From: Actinomycetota bacterium
Lineage (GTDB): Bacteria; Actinomycetota; Actinomycetes; Streptosporangiales; Streptosporangiaceae
Direction of reading: 5' to 3'
DNA length: 64,000 nucleotides
Assembly: GCA_021324595.1 (NCBI GenBank)
Contig: JAJPIV010000165.1
Span: forward strand, 1-64,000
The notes beneath the pieces were generated by a model. It was not told where the DNA came from. It made no database searches and worked only from the letters and a program-made list of their open reading frames with translations. Of the stretch, positions 18,238-28,042 are shown piece after piece. Every line of letters begins with the position of its first letter. Positions within the stretch are counted from its first letter, which is position 1. The position numbers were made by a program, and so were the translations under genes.

Positions 18238-19383
18238 TCACGTTCGGGGGGTGAACCGCAGCCTGCCACACCGTCGCAGGCAGCGCAGTCCCCCGGGAAG
18301 GTCGGCTCCGCGCTGGCCGTGCCATCCGGTGACCAGCGCGTCGACCGCGGCCACGTGGACGGCGCCGAGGGACCCCGGCGGCGCGCCCGCCGCGATCGCG
18401 GCCCGGCGCAGCACCCTGGTGCGGATCGCGGGCGGCAGGCCGGCCAGCCCGGCGGCGTCGATCCAGACCTGCCCGTCCAGGCAGGCGCGGCCCTCGCGGA
18501 CCAGCCGCCCGGCCTCGCGGGCGGCAAGCTCGTCGAGCGCGTCGGCGTCGGCCCTGAGCTGGTCGGCCGTGCGGGCTAGCGCCTCGGTGACCCCGGGGCC
18601 GATCGCCTGCTCCATCAGCGGCAGGACCTGGCGCCGGACCCGGACGCGGGTGAAGGCGGGGTCGTCATTCTGCGGGTCGTCCCACGGGACCAGGCCGAGC
18701 GCCGCGCACGCCGAGCGGGTCTGGGCGCGCCGCAGGCGCAGCAGCGGGCGCCGGTAGAGCCCGGCCACCGGCGCCATGCCGGCGACCGCCCGCGCCCCCG
18801 ACCCCCTGGCCAGCCCGAGCAGCACCGACTCGGCCTGGTCGTCCATGGTGTGGCCGAGCAGGACCGCGCCGGCGCCCTGCCCGGCGGCCACCGCGGACAG
18901 GACAGCGAACCTGGCCCGCCGGGCCGCGGCCTCGGGTCCGCCGAACGCGCCCCCCGGCGATCCCCTGGCCGGGACGGCAGCCCGCCGGACCTCCACCGGG
19001 TCGAGGCCGAGCCCGCGCAGCACCCCGGCCACGCGCGCGGCCTGCGCGGCCGAGCCCGGCTGGAGGCCGTGGTCCACGGTGACCGCGCCCGCCCGCAGCC
19101 CGAGCCGCGGCGCGGTGAACGCGAGCGCGGCGGCCAGGGCGAGCGAGTCCGCGCCCCCCGAGCAGGCGGCGAGCACCAGGGGCGGCACGGCGCGCCCGGC
19201 GGCCGGGATCCCCGCGAGCATCCCCGTCAGGTCCAGCCGGACCGCGTGCCGGACCGCGGCCACGTCGCGGTGGACGCGCCCGCGGCGGGCCGGCCCGCCG
19301 GGGCTCCCCGGCGGGCCCTCGCCGCCCGTCGGCCTGCCCGGGCTGCCCGGCGGTCGCCCGGACCCGCCAGCGTGGTCCCGCAT
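18238..19383 (-). CDS. tilS: tRNA(Ile)-lysidine synthase
   Basis: An up to 381-residue enzyme that converts the wobble cytidine of tRNA-Ile(CAU) to lysidine so that it reads AUA. The ATP-pyrophosphatase loop is [10 protein letters not shown] near residues 74-83, followed by [44 protein letters not shown] and [18 protein letters not shown], which are typical TilS motifs. The first ~40 residues are a glycine- and proline-rich tract that may be untranslated if a later start is used. It lies four bases from the metalloprotease gene upstream. Confidence 0.94.
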   Translation of the reverse strand: MRDHAGGSGRPPGSPGRPTGGEGPPGSPGGPARRGRVHRDVAAVRHAVRLDLTGMLAGIPAAGRAVPPLVLAACSGGADSLALAAALAFTAPRLGLRAGAVTVDHGLQPGSAAQAARVAGVLRGLGLDPVEVRRAAVPARGSPGGAFGGPEAAARRARFAVLSAVAAGQGAGAVLLGHTMDDQAESVLLGLARGSGARAVAGMAPVAGLYRRPLLRLRRAQTRSACAALGLVPWDDPQNDDPAFTRVRVRRQVLPLMEQAIGPGVTEALARTADQLRADADALDELAAREAGRLVREGRACLDGQVWIDAAGLAGLPPAIRTRVLRRAAIAAGAPPGSLGAVHVAAVDALVTGWHGQRGADLPGGLRCLRRCGRLRFTPRT

Positions 19384-19387
19384 CGGC

Positions 19388-20476
19388 TCAGCCCGCGGCC
19401 GGGGCCAGGCCGTCCATCCGCTCTAGCCAGCGGGCCGGGTCGGCCAGCTCCGCCCGGGTCGGCAGGGTCTGCGGCGAGGTCCAGACCCGGTTGAACGAGT
19501 CCATCCCGGCCTGCTCCACGACGGCCCGGACGAACGCCGAGCCCTGCCGGTACTGCCGCATCTTCAGGTCGATGCCGAGGATCCTGCGGAGCACCTGCTC
19601 GCCCCGGCCGCCCGACCCGCGCCTGGCCTCAAACCTGGCCCTGATCTGCTCGACCGAGGGCACCACCGCCGCGCCGACCGCGTCCATGACATAGTCACCG
19701 TGCCCTTCGACCAGGGTCATCACCGCGGTCAGCCGGTCCAGGATCTCGCGCTGCCGGGGCGACTGCATTGCCTCGATCAGGCTCTCCCCGTTCGCGCCGC
19801 GGACCGCGCCGGAGACCGCGTCCGCGGCGGCCCGCAGCCGGTTGAGGATCGATGCCGGGTCCAGGTCGGACGCGAGGAGGAACTCCGTCATCTGCTGCTG
19901 CACGTACGGCCGCAGCCAGGGCACCGAGGTGAACTGGGTGCGGTGGGTCTCCTCGTGCAGGCAGACCCACCTCCGGAAGTCGCCCGGGTTCACGCCCAGC
20001 TCGCGCTCGACCATGACGATGTTCGGCGCCACCAGGGTCAGCCGTCCAGGCGGCGCGTCGGCGCCCGGCTGGTCCGGGTCGGGCGGCAGGAACAGCTCGT
20101 ACTGCCCGAGCACCCGGCTGGCCAGGTAGGCGAGGGTGAGGCCGGCCTGCATGCCGGTGACCCGCGAGCCGACGGCAGTGAGCACCGAGCCGGGGCCGGC
20201 GGAGGCGCCGGACCGCGCCATCTTCTCGGCGAGGGGATCGAACACGACCTGGAAGCCGGAGACGTTCGCCCGGATCCACCCGGGCCGGTCCACCACGGCC
20301 ACCATTCCGGCCTGCCCGTCGCCCGGCAGGCCGGTCACCTCCCGCACCGGCCCGGTGACCGCCGCCGCCTGCTCGCGCAGCTCGGCGACCACGGCCCGCG
20401 CGTCGGCGAGGCTGACCTGAGGGCCGGGACGCACCCAGCGGATCGCGGTGGCGGCGGCGACGTCCCAGTCGATCAT
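19388..20476 (-). CDS. zinc-dependent metalloprotease-like protein (DUF2342)
   Basis: A 362-residue protein starting [19 protein letters not shown]. The single HExxH metal site is in [11 protein letters not shown] at about residue 180, followed by a conserved helical region with [13 protein letters not shown], where a further metal ligand is expected. This is the DUF2342 or coenzyme F420 biosynthesis-associated family common in actinobacteria, and the gene stands next to dacB and tilS in the order known from mycobacteria. Function is not established. GTG at 20488 is an alternative start with GGAGG only one base upstream; the ATG has better but long spacing. Confidence 0.82.
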   Translation of the reverse strand: MIDWDVAAATAIRWVRPGPQVSLADARAVVAELREQAAAVTGPVREVTGLPGDGQAGMVAVVDRPGWIRANVSGFQVVFDPLAEKMARSGASAGPGSVLTAVGSRVTGMQAGLTLAYLASRVLGQYELFLPPDPDQPGADAPPGRLTLVAPNIVMVERELGVNPGDFRRWVCLHEETHRTQFTSVPWLRPYVQQQMTEFLLASDLDPASILNRLRAAADAVSGAVRGANGESLIEAMQSPRQREILDRLTAVMTLVEGHGDYVMDAVGAAVVPSVEQIRARFEARRGSGGRGEQVLRRILGIDLKMRQYRQGSAFVRAVVEQAGMDSFNRVWTSPQTLPTRAELADPARWLERMDGLAPAAG

Positions 20477-20568
20477 CTTGGCGCTCACCCCTCCACCGTA
20501 CGCTGCCCGCCGCGCGGAGCCCGCGCCGCGACGCCGGCCGCCGCCAGCCGGGCCGGCCGTCCGCGGGG

Positions 20569-22047
20569 TCAGCCGCAGCCGCAGCCCGCCAGCGCGGTCG
20601 CCAGCTTGGCCAGCGCCGCCTCCGGCCCGGTCCCGAGGCTCCTGGGCAGGTCGTTGCCCATGAACGCGAACGCCAGCAGCTGCCCGTCGCGCGCGTAGGC
20701 GATCCCGGCCATCGTGGCCACGGCGGTCAGGTTCCCGGTCTTGGCGCGGACCGTGCCGAGCGCGGCCGGGCCGAACGGCCCGAAGAAGCTGCCGGGGCCG
20801 AGCGTGCCGGAGAAGCCGGCCACCGGCAGGCCGGTGATCGCCGGGCGCAGCCGGGCCGGGCCCGACCATGCGGCCAGCCGGACCAGCCGGACCAGCGCGC
20901 GGGGGGAGATCCGGTCGAGGGGCGACAGCCCGCTGCCGTCGCGCAGGCTGATGCCGGTCACGCCGAGCCGCCGGTCGGCCGCCATGACCGCGGCGGCCGC
21001 GCCGGCGAACGTCGCCGGGCGGCCCGTCGCGAGCGCCACCTGCCGGGCGAGCATCTCGGCGATCACGTTGTTGCTCTCGGTCAGCATCTGCTGGATGATC
21101 TCGGCCAGCGGCGGCGACCGCACGGCCGCGATCCGGGCGGCCCGCGGCGGCGGCGCGCCCGCGCGGGGGGCGCCGCGCACCCCGATGCCGTCGGCGCGCA
21201 GGAGGCGGGCGAACGCCCGCGCCGCGTCCAGGCCCGGCGTGGTCGACCGAGGGCGGAAGTTGGCCGGGTCGTCGCGGTCCTCGGGGGCGCCGGACGGGGT
21301 GAGCCGGCCCTGGTCCAGCTCGAGGCCGACGATCGGGGCCACGTTCCCCGTGGTGATGTAATTGGTGGCCGTCCCGAACGCCGGCCAGCCCGGTGCCAGG
21401 ACCGGCCCGGTGAACAGCCGGTCGTCGTACTCCAGGCGCACCGCCCGCACGCCGCGCGCCCGCAGCGCCCGGGCGGCTGACTCGGCCAGCGCGCTCAGCG
21501 TGGCTGGCTGCGGGTAGTCCCCGGCGGGGTACCGGCCGGCCGCCAGCACCGGATCTCCCCCGCCCACCAGGACGATGACCGGGGCGCCCGCGGCGCGGCC
21601 CGGCGCGGCGGCAGGCAGCTGCGCGGCGACCGAGGTGGTGAACCGGGCGGACGGGCCGAGCACGGACAGCGCGGCCACCGCGGTGGCCAGCTTGGTGGTC
21701 GAGGCCGGGGTGAAGGCGGCGCCGGCGTTGACCGCGTAGAGGACGCGGCCGGTGACCAGGTCCGCCACCAGCACGCCCACGTGCGGGCCGAGCGCGCCCG
21801 AGGTGACCAGGGGCGCCAGCCGCGCCCGCACCCCGGCGGGGGTGGCTGCCGGGCCGGGCCCGCCCGCCGTCCCCGTCACCCCCGGGAAGGCGGCGGGGGC
21901 GGTCACCGGGGGGGCGCCGGCCACGTGCGCGACCTCGAGCAGGGCGAGCCTGCCGGGCAGCATCCGGGCGACGGCCGCGCCGGCTCCGATCGCGTACAGG
22001 CACAGCAGCGCCAGCGTGACGACCGCCATGCGCGCCCGCCCGTTCAC
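20569..22047 (-). CDS. dacB: D-alanyl-D-alanine carboxypeptidase/endopeptidase, PBP4 (DacB) type
   Basis: A 492-residue exported protein with an N-terminal signal anchor (MAVVTLALLCLYAIGAGAAV). Peptidase S13 active-site motifs are complete: SxxK in FTPASTTKLATAVAAL, SxN in LTESNNVIAEML and KTG in TVRAKTGNLTAVATM. It trims or opens peptidoglycan cross-links. The region between SxxK and SxN is long, as in this class, and includes DDRLFTGPVLAPGW. It ends in the short GCGCG tail. It is divergent from ppa and shares the intergenic region at 22048-22205 with it. Confidence 0.92.
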   Translation of the reverse strand: MNGRARMAVVTLALLCLYAIGAGAAVARMLPGRLALLEVAHVAGAPPVTAPAAFPGVTGTAGGPGPAATPAGVRARLAPLVTSGALGPHVGVLVADLVTGRVLYAVNAGAAFTPASTTKLATAVAALSVLGPSARFTTSVAAQLPAAAPGRAAGAPVIVLVGGGDPVLAAGRYPAGDYPQPATLSALAESAARALRARGVRAVRLEYDDRLFTGPVLAPGWPAFGTATNYITTGNVAPIVGLELDQGRLTPSGAPEDRDDPANFRPRSTTPGLDAARAFARLLRADGIGVRGAPRAGAPPPRAARIAAVRSPPLAEIIQQMLTESNNVIAEMLARQVALATGRPATFAGAAAAVMAADRRLGVTGISLRDGSGLSPLDRISPRALVRLVRLAAWSGPARLRPAITGLPVAGFSGTLGPGSFFGPFGPAALGTVRAKTGNLTAVATMAGIAYARDGQLLAFAFMGNDLPRSLGTGPEAALAKLATALAGCGCG

Positions 22048-22102
22048 CGTCCGCCTCCTCCTCGCCCGCTCAGGCCCCCGCCACGGCCGAGCGCGGGCGG
22101 CA

Positions 22103-22131
22103 TCGACAGGCGGGTGACACGAGGGTATACA
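22103..22131 (+). promoter_or_regulatory. candidate ppa promoter
   Basis: TCGACA (22103-22108) is separated by 17 bases from TATACA (22126-22131), a good match to vegetative -35/-10 spacing and sequence in otherwise GC-rich DNA. Transcription would start about 68 bases ahead of the ppa GTG. Confidence 0.55.
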
Positions 22132-22205
22132 TCACGGCGGGGTAGACATCCAGCAAGCGCGTGGCGCGCACCTCGCATCCACCAGGCGGAAGGGCCTCAC
22201 CCGAA

Positions 22206-22700
22206 GTGTTTGACGTCGTCATCGAGATCCCCAAGGGCCAGCGGAACAAGTACGAGATGGACCATGAGAGCGGGCGGATCCGGCTGGACCGCATGCTCTT
22301 CACCGCCACCAGGTACCCGGCCGACTACGGCTACATCGAGGAGACGCTCGCCGAGGACGGTGACCCGCTCGATGCCCTGGTGCTGCTCGACGAGCCCACG
22401 TTCCCGGGCTGCCTGATCCGGTGCCGTGCGATCGGGATGTTCCGGATGCGGGACGAGAAGGGCACCGATGACAAGGTGCTGTGCGTGGCCGCGACCGACC
22501 CGAGGATGGCCCACCTGACCGACATCTCGGATGTGCCGGAGTTCGACCGGCTGGAGATCCAGCACTTCTTCGAGGTCTACAAGGCGCTGGAGCCCGGCAA
22601 GGAGGTGGAGGCCGCGCGGTGGGTCGGCCGGGAGGCGGCCGACGCCGAGATCGAGGCCTGCCGCAGGCGGCTCGCCGGGGCGAGGGGCCGAGGTGGCTGA
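22206..22700 (+). CDS. ppa: inorganic pyrophosphatase
   Basis: A 164-residue family I pyrophosphatase that hydrolyses PPi and drives biosynthetic reactions. GTG at 22206 gives [20 protein letters not shown], matching the start of mycobacterial Ppa, while an in-frame GTG at 22161 would add 15 unrelated residues. The signature [11 protein letters not shown] carries the metal-binding Asp residues, followed by [15 protein letters not shown] and [10 protein letters not shown]. Length fits the family (about 162). The last eight bases overlap the crp gene, so the two are probably co-transcribed. Confidence 0.96.
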   Translation: MFDVVIEIPKGQRNKYEMDHESGRIRLDRMLFTATRYPADYGYIEETLAEDGDPLDALVLLDEPTFPGCLIRCRAIGMFRMRDEKGTDDKVLCVAATDPRMAHLTDISDVPEFDRLEIQHFFEVYKALEPGKEVEAARWVGREAADAEIEACRRRLAGARGRGG

Positions 22701-23421
22701 GGAGGAGCGGGCAGGGCAGCCGCGGATCGCCGAGTTCACCGACGCCGACGCGGCGGCGCTGAGCCGGACGCCGCTGCTCCGCGAGGTCAGCGAGGCGGAC
22801 ATGGCCGTGATCCGGCCGCACACCCACGCGGTCGAGCTGCGCCGCGGCGAGCACCTGTACCAGGAGGGGGACGCCGGCGACCAGCTCTACGTGGTGATCG
22901 AGGGGAAGGTGAAGCTCACCCGGACCTCGCCGGACGGCCGCGAGGTGCTGATCCGGGTCCAGGGGCCGGGGGAGATGTTCGGCGAGCTGGCCATGTTCGA
23001 CCCCGCCTACCGCACCTCGACCGCGACCGCGGTCACCGACTCGCGGCTGGCCGTGATCGCGCACGAGGACCTGCGCGGGATCCTCACCGACCGGCCGGCC
23101 GTCGCGCTGCTGCTGCTGCGGGTCCTCGCGCAGCGCCTCCGCGAGATCACCGAGGCCAGCACCAACCTGGTCTTCACCGACGTGCCCGGCCGCGTGGCCA
23201 AGGCGCTGCTGGAGCTCGCCGCCAAGTTCGGCGTGCCGCAGGAGCACGGGATCCAGGTGCCCCACGACCTGACCCAGGAGGAGCTGGCGCAGCTGGTCGG
23301 CGCCTCGCGGGAGACGGTGAACAAGGCCCTCGCCGACTTCACGGCCAGGGGGTGGATCCAGCTCTCCGCGAAGTCCGTGCTGCTGCTCGACCCCGAGCGG
23401 CTGCGCCGCCGCGCGAGATGA
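22693..23421 (+). CDS. crp: Crp/Fnr-family transcription regulator (cAMP-receptor type)
   Basis: A 242-residue regulator with an N-terminal cyclic-nucleotide-binding beta-barrel ([21 protein letters not shown] and [20 protein letters not shown], with the phosphate-binding Glu and Arg region), a dimer helix and a C-terminal winged HTH ([20 protein letters not shown]). It most resembles the actinobacterial Crp/GlxR line and is followed by the same genes as M. tuberculosis crp. GTG at 22693 overlaps ppa by eight bases. This ppa-crp adjacency is unusual compared with mycobacteria. It could control carbon and respiratory genes, including the CO dehydrogenase loci, but that is speculation. Confidence 0.92.
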   Translation: MAEEERAGQPRIAEFTDADAAALSRTPLLREVSEADMAVIRPHTHAVELRRGEHLYQEGDAGDQLYVVIEGKVKLTRTSPDGREVLIRVQGPGEMFGELAMFDPAYRTSTATAVTDSRLAVIAHEDLRGILTDRPAVALLLLRVLAQRLREITEASTNLVFTDVPGRVAKALLELAAKFGVPQEHGIQVPHDLTQEELAQLVGASRETVNKALADFTARGWIQLSAKSVLLLDPERLRRRAR

Positions 23422-23446
23422 GGCGCCCGCGCCCGGCCGGGCCCGC

Positions 23447-24295
23447 TCACCCCCCGGGCGCGTCCGGGGGAAGCTCGCCCCGCTCGGCCAGGTAGGCCAG
23501 CTGCGCGCGGACCGAGAGCTCGGCGAACGGCCAGAGCCCGGGATCCACGTCCGCGTACACCCGCGCGACGACCTGCGCGGCCGTCCGGTCGCCGGCCGCC
23601 AGGGCGGCCCTGATCTCGGCGAGCCGCTCCTCCCGGTGGGCGCGGTAGTAGTCGAGCGTCCCCGCCGGATCGGGCAGCAGCGGGCCGTGGCCGGGCAGCA
23701 GGACGGCGATCTCGGCCCGGTCGGCGAGCGCCCGGAGCCGGCCAAGCGAGGCGAGGTAGTCGCGCAGGCTCCCGTCGGGGCCGATCACCGTGGTGCCCCG
23801 GCCGAGCACGGTGTCGCCGGTCAGGACGGCCCGGTCCTCGCGCAGCAGGAGGCTGACCGAGTCGGCGGAGTGGCCGGGGGTGGCGATCACCTCGAGCTCG
23901 GAGCCGCCCTCGGCGATCACGCTCCCCGGCGGGAGCCCGTCGCCGCCCAGCCGGTGCGCGGGGTCCACGGCCATGACCGTGGCGCCGGTGAGCGCGGCCA
24001 GCGCCCGGGCGCCGCCCGAGTGGTCGGCGTGCCCGTGGGTCAGCACGATCGCGGCGATCCGGTGCCCGGCCCGCTCGGCCTCGGCGGCCACCCGGCGCAG
24101 GTGCCCCTCGTCCTCCGGGCCCGGATCGACCACCACCGCGGCCGGCGACCCGGGGTCCGCGATCAGCCAGGTGTTCGTCCCGTCCAGGGTCATCGGCGAC
24201 GGGTTGGGGGCGAGCACGCAGCGCGCCCGCTCCGTGCCCGAGCCGTCGATCCCGTGGCCGTCCCGCCCGGCGGCGCCCGCCCGGTCGGCGGTCAC
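23447..24295 (-). CDS. metallo-beta-lactamase fold hydrolase
   Basis: A 282-residue protein with the THGHADHSGG zinc motif (HxHxDH), ATPGHSADSVSLLL, LTGDTVLGRGTTV and LLPGHGPLL, as in glyoxalase II and LACTB2-like hydrolases. A C-terminal helical winged segment (TAAQVVARVYADVDPGLWPF) supports the LACTB2-like group, some of which are nucleases. The GTG start overlaps the NUDIX stop (GTGA). Orthologues follow crp in mycobacteria on the opposite strand, as here. Substrate unknown. A perfect 12-base palindrome at 23431-23442 lies between its stop and that of crp. Confidence 0.86.
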   Translation of the reverse strand: MTADRAGAAGRDGHGIDGSGTERARCVLAPNPSPMTLDGTNTWLIADPGSPAAVVVDPGPEDEGHLRRVAAEAERAGHRIAAIVLTHGHADHSGGARALAALTGATVMAVDPAHRLGGDGLPPGSVIAEGGSELEVIATPGHSADSVSLLLREDRAVLTGDTVLGRGTTVIGPDGSLRDYLASLGRLRALADRAEIAVLLPGHGPLLPDPAGTLDYYRAHREERLAEIRAALAAGDRTAAQVVARVYADVDPGLWPFAELSVRAQLAYLAERGELPPDAPGG

Positions 24296-25131
24296 AGCGG
24301 GTACTCCAGGCCGCCGGGCACCGTGAGCCAGAGGGCGCCGTCCGCCTCGGTGAGCTCGGGCAGCAGCGGCGTCACCGTGCGGGCTGCGGCCAGGACCGAT
24401 CCGGCGTCGGGGTGCCGCGCCAGCTCGCCCAGGGTCACCGCGGTCGGCAGCCACAGGTCGATCTGGCCCGCCCGGGCCAGATCGAGCGCCGCGGCCGGGG
24501 TGATCCACCGGACCGCCGACGCCTCGCCGCCGACATCCCTGGTCCGCTGCCCGGCCGGCAGCGCCGCCGTGAAGAACCGGGTGTCGAACCGGCGCGGCTC
24601 GATCACCGGGGTGATCCACCGGGACCAGGCCCGGAGCAGGTCAGAGCGCAGGATCAGCCCGCGCCTGGCGAGGAGCTGGGCGAGCGACATGGTCCGGTCA
24701 AGCAGGGCGCGCCGGTCGGCCTCCCACTCCCCGGCCGTGGCGTCGGCCACCACCTCCTGGTGCGACGGCCCGGCGAGCAGCACGCCTGACTCCTCGAACG
24801 TCTCGCGGACGGCCGCGCACACCAGGGCCCTGGCCAGCTCGGGCGGGGCGCCGAGCACTCGGCCCCACTGCTCGGGCGGCGGCCCGGCCCAGGCCAGGTC
24901 CTCGTCGGCGTCGCGAGAATCGACCGACCCGCCGGGGAACACGCAGGCACCGGGGGCGAACGCCATCGTCGGCTTGCGGCGCAGCATGTAGACCTCGAAG
25001 GACCGCCCGCCGTCCGCGGGGCGCAGCAGCATCACCGTCGCCGCGTCCCTGGGCGCGGCCGGCTGGGCCATGCCGCCCAGGACGGAGCGCACGGCCGCGG
25101 CCATGCCGTCGGGAAGGCGGACCCGCCTCAC
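24292..25131 (-). CDS. NUDIX hydrolase
   Basis: A 279-residue protein with an expanded Nudix box: GACVFPGGSVDS at about residues 60-71 and AVRETFEESGVLL at about 107-119. An insertion between the glycine-rich part and the REXXEE helix is typical of the long actinobacterial NUDT19-like group, some of which act on CoA derivatives. It precedes the MBL gene with a four-base overlap and follows RidA after ten bases, so the four minus-strand genes at 23.4-25.8 kb form one operon. The substrate cannot be read from the sequence. Confidence 0.88.
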   Translation of the reverse strand: MRRVRLPDGMAAAVRSVLGGMAQPAAPRDAATVMLLRPADGGRSFEVYMLRRKPTMAFAPGACVFPGGSVDSRDADEDLAWAGPPPEQWGRVLGAPPELARALVCAAVRETFEESGVLLAGPSHQEVVADATAGEWEADRRALLDRTMSLAQLLARRGLILRSDLLRAWSRWITPVIEPRRFDTRFFTAALPAGQRTRDVGGEASAVRWITPAAALDLARAGQIDLWLPTAVTLGELARHPDAGSVLAAARTVTPLLPELTEADGALWLTVPGGLEYPL

Positions 25132-25141
25132 GCGGGCCGCC

Positions 25142-25672
25142 TCACGCGGGCCGCCCCGCGCCGGCTGCCGGCGCCGGGCCAGGCGCGCCGGGCCCGTCGC
25201 TGACCTCGGCGATCAGCTCGATCTCCACCGGGGCGTCCAGCGGCAGCGCCGCTGTGCCGACGGCGCTGCGGGCGTGCCGGCCGGCTTCGCCGAACACCTC
25301 GATCAGCAGCTCGCTCGCTCCGTTGACGACCTGGGCCTGCCCGGTGAATCCCGGCGCGCTCGCCACGTAGCCGGTGACCTTCACGATCCGGGTGATGGCC
25401 GACAGCCCGCCGGCCACCGAGGCGGCCGCCGCCAGCGCGTTGAGGGCGCAGGTCCGCGCCAGCGCGGCGGCCTCGTGCTCCCCGACCTCCGCGCCGACCT
25501 TGCCGGCCGCGACCAGCGTGCCCTCGGCGACCGGGATCTGGCCGGCGGTGTAGACCAGCCGGCCCGAGCGGACCGCGGGCAGGTACGCGGCGACGGGCTG
25601 GGTGACCGGCGGCAGCGACAGGCCGAGAGCGGCGAGCCGCTGCTCGGGCGACCGGCCGTCGGGCGCGGTCAC
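25142..25672 (-). CDS. RidA-family (YjgF) protein
   Basis: A 176-residue protein with the RidA fold motifs SGRLVYTAGQIPVAEGTLV, LARTCALNALAAAASV, VKVTGYVASAPGF and a C-terminal PVEIELIAEV. Canonical RidA deaminates reactive enamines released by PLP enzymes. The catalytic Arg is expected in strand 5, and the sequence there (HARSAVGTAALPLDAPVEIE) retains HARSAVG. It is longer than bacterial RidA (about 130 residues) because of N- and C-terminal extensions, the latter alanine- and proline-rich. GTG at 25672 shares four bases with the upstream DUF4177 stop. Confidence 0.88.
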   Translation of the reverse strand: MTAPDGRSPEQRLAALGLSLPPVTQPVAAYLPAVRSGRLVYTAGQIPVAEGTLVAAGKVGAEVGEHEAAALARTCALNALAAAASVAGGLSAITRIVKVTGYVASAPGFTGQAQVVNGASELLIEVFGEAGRHARSAVGTAALPLDAPVEIELIAEVSDGPGAPGPAPAAGAGRPA

Positions 25673-25824
25673 GGCCGCGGCCGCTTCAGGTAGGCGACGA
25701 GCTGCTCCGGGTTCGGGCCGGGCACGACCGTCACCAGCTCCCAGCCGTCCTCGCCCCAGTTGTCCAGGATCTGCTTGGTCGCGTGGACCAGCAGCGGAAC
25801 CGTCGCGTACTCCCACTTCTGCAT
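25669..25824 (-). CDS. DUF4177 small protein
   Basis: A 51-residue protein, MQKWEYATVPLLVHATKQIL continuing to DNWGEDGWELVTVVPGP and ending LKRPRP. The KWEY start and NxxGxxGWELV core are the DUF4177 signature. It sits directly before RidA with a GTGA overlap, the same pair as the M. tuberculosis Rv3678A-Rv3678c neighbourhood as I recall it. Function is unknown, and it may be a small structural partner of RidA or of the operon's enzymes. Confidence 0.85.
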   Translation of the reverse strand: MQKWEYATVPLLVHATKQILDNWGEDGWELVTVVPGPNPEQLVAYLKRPRP

Positions 25825-25891
25825 GGGCGCTACCCTAGCCGCCCGCCCGGCGGCGCCGGGCCAGTAGCTTCCCGGCCCGCGGCCGCCCGGG

Positions 25892-26878
25892 TCAGCGGCC
25901 CGGCGGCGGCACAGGCGGCGCCTGGAGGTCCTCGTCGGGCACGGCGGGGATCGGCACCTCGGGAATCGGCGCCAGCGGGGGGATCGCGGGCACCTCCTCG
26001 CTGCCCAGCTCCGCCTGGTCCGCCGACGGCGGCCGGTGCTCGATGGCCGCCTCCGCGGCCGCCACCTCGGCCTCCCCGGTGTCGGTGACCTCGTGCCCGG
26101 CCCCGGTGTCGCCGGCCCCGCCCCAGGCGCGGTCGAAGAACCGCAGCAGCTCGACCGGGAGCGGCATCACCAGCGTGCTGTTCTTCTCCGCGGCCACCTC
26201 CACCACCGTCTGCAGCAGCCGCAGCTGCAGTGCCGCGGGCTCGCGGGCCATCACGTTCGCCGCCGCCGCCAGCCGCTTGCTCGCCTGGTACTCGCCGTCG
26301 GCCACGATGATCCTGGCCCGGCGCTCCCGCTCGGCCTCGGCCTGCCGCGCAATCGACCGCTTCATGCCCTCCGGCAGGGACACGTCCTTGATCTCGACCC
26401 GCTCCACCTTGATCCCCCACGGGCCCTCGGTCGGCTCGTCGATGATCCGGCACAGCTGCCGGTTCACCCGGTCCCGCTCGGAGAGCAGCTCGTCCATCTC
26501 GCTCTGGCCGATGATCGAGCGCAGCGACGTCTGGGCCTGCTGGGAGACCGCGAACATGTAGTTCTGCACGTTGATGGTCGCCTTGATCGGGTCGACGACC
26601 TTGAAGTAGACCACGGCATCCACCCGGACGCTGATGTTGTCCCTGGTGATCCCCTCCTGCGCGGGGACGGCCATGGCCACGATCTGCTTGTTCACCTTCT
26701 GCAGCCGATCCCCGATGGGGCGGATGAAGGTCAGCCCGGGCGGGCGGGTGCGCGGCAGCACCCGGCCGAACCGGAACACGATGCCCTCCTCGTACTGCTG
26801 CACCTGCTTGATGCTCCGGGCGAGCAGGATCAGGCCGCCCGCGGCGAGGAACGCCACCACTCCCAGCAGAACATCCAT
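25892..26878 (-). CDS. slipin/stomatin-type SPFH (band 7) membrane protein
   Basis: A 328-residue protein with one N-terminal membrane anchor (VLLGVVAFLAAGGLILLA), the SPFH domain (QYEEGIVFRFGRVLPRTRPP, MAVPAQEGITRDNISVRVDA, TSLRSIIGQSEMDELLSERD) and a helical EAERERRARIIVADGEYQAS segment characteristic of stomatin and slipin. The last ~80 residues are acidic and proline-rich. Such proteins oligomerise into membrane cages or microdomains. NfeD-type partners are usual for slipins, but none is next to it. Its start faces bagA across about 115-150 bases, so promoters for both lie there. Confidence 0.9.
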   Translation of the reverse strand: MDVLLGVVAFLAAGGLILLARSIKQVQQYEEGIVFRFGRVLPRTRPPGLTFIRPIGDRLQKVNKQIVAMAVPAQEGITRDNISVRVDAVVYFKVVDPIKATINVQNYMFAVSQQAQTSLRSIIGQSEMDELLSERDRVNRQLCRIIDEPTEGPWGIKVERVEIKDVSLPEGMKRSIARQAEAERERRARIIVADGEYQASKRLAAAANVMAREPAALQLRLLQTVVEVAAEKNSTLVMPLPVELLRFFDRAWGGAGDTGAGHEVTDTGEAEVAAAEAAIEHRPPSADQAELGSEEVPAIPPLAPIPEVPIPAVPDEDLQAPPVPPPGR

Positions 26879-27025
26879 CGCCGCCACCTTCCCAATCGCC
26901 AGTCCGGAGGTACGGGCACTGTCCGCTGTCCTAGCGATCAGCCTAGCCAGCCAGGGGGCCGCAGGGCCAATGGCGGCGCGGCGGGCACGGCCATGACCGC
27001 GCCCCGGCGCCCCGCGGATAGCCTC

Positions 27026-28042
27026 GTGACCGTGAGCGTGCGCGACACCGACTGGGAGGGCGTGCGGCTGCACGTGGTCACCGGCAAGGGCGGCACCGGC
27101 AAGACCACGGTCGCCGCGGCGCTCGCGCTCGCGCTCGCCTCGAACGGCCGCCCGGTGCTGCTCATGGAGGTCGAGGGCCGGCAGGGCATCGCCCAGCTGT
27201 TCGACGTGCCGCCCCTGCCGTACGAGGAGCGGCGGGTGGCGGTGGCGCCGGCGGACGACGGCCGGCCGGGCGGCGATGTCTTCGCGCTCGCCGTCGACCC
27301 GCAGTCCGCGCTGATCGAGTACCTGGAGATGTTCTACAACCTGCGGTCGGCGGGACGGGCGCTGACCAGGCTCGGCGTGCTCGACTTCGCGACCACGATC
27401 GCCCCGGGCCTGGCCGACGTGCTGCTCACCGGGAAGGCCGCCGAGGCGGTCAGGCGCCGGGCGGACGGCCGCCCGGTTTACGGAGCGGTCGTCATGGACG
27501 CCCCGCCGACCGGACGGATCAGCCGGTTCCTGAACGTCTCGGCCGAGATCTCCGGGCTGGCCAGGGCCGGGCCGATCCGCGGCCACGCCGAGACGGTGCG
27601 CAGCGTCATCCGCTCGCCGCAGACCGCCGTCCACTTCGTCACGCTGCTTGAGGAGATGCCGGTCCAGGAGACCATCGACGGGATCACGGAGCTGCGCGAG
27701 GTGAGCGGCGGCGGGATACAGGCCGGGGGGATCTTCGTGAACATGGTGCGCGCGGGCTGGTCGCCCGGGGCGATGCCGGTCCTGGACGGGCCGGAGCGGG
27801 ACGCGCAGGCGCTCGCGGTCGCGCTCAAGGCCGCCGGCCTGGGCGAGGATCCCGAGCTCGCCGCCGACCTGGCCGCCGAGCTCCACGACGAGGCGCGGAC
27901 CCGGCGCGCGCAGCAGGAGCAGCGGCGCCGGCTCGAGGCGGCCGGCCAGCCCTGCTACGAGCTGCCGCTGATCCCCGACGAGATCGACCTCGCGGCGCTC
28001 TACAAGCTGGCCGAGGCGATGCGTGAGCAGGGTGCCGCGTGA
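27026..28042 (+). CDS. Get3/ArsA-like ATPase, BagA-type
   Basis: A 338-residue ATPase with the deviant Walker A GKGGTGKTT near its start, LLMEVEGRQGIAQLFDVPPL, PVYGAVVMDAPPTGRI (switch II) and LLEEMPVQETIDGI. These match the recalled sequence of M. tuberculosis Rv3679 (BagA), described with Rv3680 as a pair of bacterial homologues of the tail-anchored-protein targeting factor Get3. I place the start at GTG 27026; ATG at 26993 would add 11 residues. The stop overlaps the start of the second ATPase (GTGA), implying a stoichiometric complex. The client is not known to me. Confidence 0.88.
   Translation: MTVSVRDTDWEGVRLHVVTGKGGTGKTTVAAALALALASNGRPVLLMEVEGRQGIAQLFDVPPLPYEERRVAVAPADDGRPGGDVFALAVDPQSALIEYLEMFYNLRSAGRALTRLGVLDFATTIAPGLADVLLTGKAAEAVRRRADGRPVYGAVVMDAPPTGRISRFLNVSAEISGLARAGPIRGHAETVRSVIRSPQTAVHFVTLLEEMPVQETIDGITELREVSGGGIQAGGIFVNMVRAGWSPGAMPVLDGPERDAQALAVALKAAGLGEDPELAADLAAELHDEARTRRAQQEQRRRLEAAGQPCYELPLIPDEIDLAALYKLAEAMREQGAA

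Noticed and set aside
25892-27886. Single long minus-strand frame spanning the slipin gene and extending opposite bagA
   Set aside because: Only the part from 26878 onward encodes the SPFH protein; the extension is antisense shadow of the Get3-like gene.
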